NCBI GenBank assembly: GCA_016209785.1
Contig: JACQVM010000318.1
Coordinates: forward strand, 1 to 8,266
Length of the DNA stretch: 8,266 nucleotides
Direction of reading: 5' to 3'
From: Candidatus Melainabacteria bacterium
Lineage (GTDB): Bacteria > Cyanobacteriota > Vampirovibrionia > Obscuribacterales > Obscuribacteraceae
A program made the position numbers and the translations under genes. The notes under the pieces are model-generated. The model did no database searches. It saw nothing but the letters and a program-made list of their open reading frames with translations, and had not been told where the DNA came from. Shown piece after piece: positions 6,885 to 8,266 of this stretch (positions within the stretch are counted from its first letter, which is position 1; every line of letters starts with the position of its first letter).

Positions 6885-8225
6885 ATGAGACAGGCTTTAG
6901 GTACATCGTTGACTTACTCGCCTTCTGAACTTGCTGCCTTCCTCAAAGAGCGCTCATTGCTTAAGGTGCTTGATGAGAAAGTACTGCAGGGGATTTGTCA
7001 GTTATTTCAAGAAATCCATTGTGGTCCAGGTCATATTGTCTTTACGGAAGGTGATGAGGCTGACTCAATCTACATAATTGCAGAAGGATCCGTCGAGGTC
7101 ATTCAAGGAAATTGTCCACCCAAGGTAATTGCTTATCTCACCACTGGTGATTGCTTTGGCGAAATGGCGCTCATGCATGACACAACACGCAATGCCACTA
7201 TACGGGTGCCTGAAGAAGCTATTGTTCTTAAGCTTTCTCGCAGGGCCTTCAACGAGCTCAAGAGTCACTTTCCAGAACTAGCCAAGGAAGTTACCAAAAT
7301 AATCAACCGACGACTATCGGGCAAACTAAGTTTTACTTCGCCTGGGCTAGCAGGAAATTTAGCCTTCTTTGACTTGCCCACAATTGTTCAAACAGTTACC
7401 GGGTCTGGGCAAATTGGTCTTATCAATCTACGTGGACATAGTGGCAAGCTTATAGCACAGTTGTATGTACGGCAGGGCAAATTGGCCCATGCAAGCTTCC
7501 TGCATTTAACCGGGGAGCACGCGCTCTATGAGCTGTTAACACGCAATGAACCAGTGGATTTTATGTTCGAGCGACAAGGTGAGCTTGATGCAGGCTTGCC
7601 GATTGATAAGTCATTAGCTCAAGCACAACCATACAAGCTCTTAATGGAAGGTGCACGTAGAGCCGACGAATTGCCAGCACTTATGGAAAAGCTTGGCTGG
7701 CCAAACACAGTCTTCCTCCCCGCAACCTCACAACCAGCCTGGTCCAATCTATCCCAAGACTTAGAGTCCATTGCCCGAAAGACCTGGTTCTTGCTAGAAG
7801 CTGGACTTACCGTACAGCAACTTTCCCACAAGCTGCCTTACGACCGCTACAGCGTGCTTTTAGCTTTAGGTGAGATGCTGACAGCCAAGTTAATCTGTCC
7901 AAAATCCGGAGCCCCTAAAACCCTTGGGGACCATGCTCGGCAGACAGTCAACACAGCAAAACTTATTAATGCCATAAACGCCATAGTTTCAAACCTAGGT
8001 CACGTCCTTGGTGCAGAAACAACACACCTACTATTAACTCAAGCACTTAAGGAGGCTACTACCAAATACTCTAATCTTGCCAGCTTGAAGATACACCCGC
8101 ACACAGGTACTCTTGATCTCCGAGCTGCTAGTCCTGATGTGTCTCAATCTGAAACCAGCGCTGAAGCCTTAAGGTGCTTGACCTTAACTTTTTTGCGACT
8201 TGCTGGTCAAGACAACACTAGCTAA
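6885..8225 (+). CDS. Cyclic-nucleotide-binding and PATAN (DUF4388) domain regulator
   Basis: The 446-residue protein has no signal peptide and is probably cytoplasmic. Residues 29-145 are a CRP-type cyclic-nucleotide-binding domain. Its phosphate-binding cassette keeps the key residues: Phe91-Gly92-Glu93, Ala95-Leu96, Arg102, Ala104 and Thr105 (FGEMALMHDTTRNAT). Binding of cAMP or cGMP is therefore plausible. Residues 154-236 match the PATAN/DUF4388 pattern: LAGNLAFFDLPTIVQ, then GQIGLINL, QGKLAHASF and GEHALYELL. Residues 300-337 resemble the winged-helix-like segment often seen in PATAN proteins (TVQQLSHKLPYDRYSVLLAL). The last 100 residues are a helical region I cannot name. It lacks the DNA-binding domain placement of true CRP proteins, so protein-protein signalling is as likely as DNA binding. 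The ATG has no good ribosome site (GGAG is 19 bases away), so translation may depend on coupling to the TPR gene. No alternative start is available upstream. Confidence 0.88.
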   Translation: MRQALGTSLTYSPSELAAFLKERSLLKVLDEKVLQGICQLFQEIHCGPGHIVFTEGDEADSIYIIAEGSVEVIQGNCPPKVIAYLTTGDCFGEMALMHDTTRNATIRVPEEAIVLKLSRRAFNELKSHFPELAKEVTKIINRRLSGKLSFTSPGLAGNLAFFDLPTIVQTVTGSGQIGLINLRGHSGKLIAQLYVRQGKLAHASFLHLTGEHALYELLTRNEPVDFMFERQGELDAGLPIDKSLAQAQPYKLLMEGARRADELPALMEKLGWPNTVFLPATSQPAWSNLSQDLESIARKTWFLLEAGLTVQQLSHKLPYDRYSVLLALGEMLTAKLICPKSGAPKTLGDHARQTVNTAKLINAINAIVSNLGHVLGAETTHLLLTQALKEATTKYSNLASLKIHPHTGTLDLRAASPDVSQSETSAEALRCLTLTFLRLAGQDNTS

Positions 8226-8245
8226 CCAATCAAAAATGTTAGCCT

Positions 8246-8264
8246 GAGCTGATTAAATCAGCTC
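8246..8264 (+). terminator. Hairpin after the TPR/cNMP operon, probable terminator
   Basis: GAGCTGAT (8246-8253) and ATCAGCTC (8257-8264) form a perfect 8-base-pair stem around a TAA loop, 20 bases after the stop codon. The window ends two bases later, so a following T-run cannot be checked. A modest A-run (8232-8236) lies before it. Position and stem quality favour an intrinsic terminator. Confidence 0.5.
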
Positions 8265-8266
8265 CA

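Overview
The window carries ordinary bacterial chromosomal genes: five protein-coding genes (one cut by the left edge) and one tRNA gene, with no phage, insertion-sequence or CRISPR sequence. Codon use looks even and base composition moderate. Three things together suggest a non-photosynthetic relative of the cyanobacteria (Vampirovibrionia/Melainabacteria, Obscuribacterales-like): an exported protein with 'RLxRLE-x-x-VFG' repeats, a cyclic-nucleotide/PATAN (DUF4388) regulator, and a tRNA gene without an encoded CCA. This placement is an inference from family resemblance, not a phylogenetic result.

Left part (1-2670). A partial minus-strand gene for an exported repeat protein runs off the left edge. 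Divergently from it, across about 220 bases, lies a histidine ammonia-lyase gene (hutH) with every expected catalytic residue but no other hut gene beside it. A tRNA-Val (CAC) gene follows 34 bases later on the same strand.

Middle part (2681-4822). A two-gene minus-strand operon converges on the tRNA. Its first gene encodes a class III aminotransferase very like putrescine aminotransferase (PatA/YgjG). Its second encodes a 64-residue protein of unknown function, whose start overlaps the aminotransferase stop as ATGA. About 620 bases without a convincing gene separate this operon from the next. This gap holds a perfect inverted repeat close to the aminotransferase start.

Right part (4823-8266). 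A plus-strand pair encodes an exported protein made almost wholly of 18 uninterrupted TPR repeats, then a cytoplasmic cyclic-nucleotide-binding/PATAN/winged-helix-like protein. They are 31 bases apart and probably co-transcribed. A hairpin at the very end of the window is a likely terminator.

hutH and patA are both amino-acid/amine catabolism enzymes (histidine to urocanate, putrescine to 4-aminobutanal), but nothing here shows that they share a pathway. The least explained parts are the TPR plus cNMP-PATAN pair, the 64-residue protein coupled to the aminotransferase, and the truncated repeat protein. I see no clear evidence of a wholly new system.
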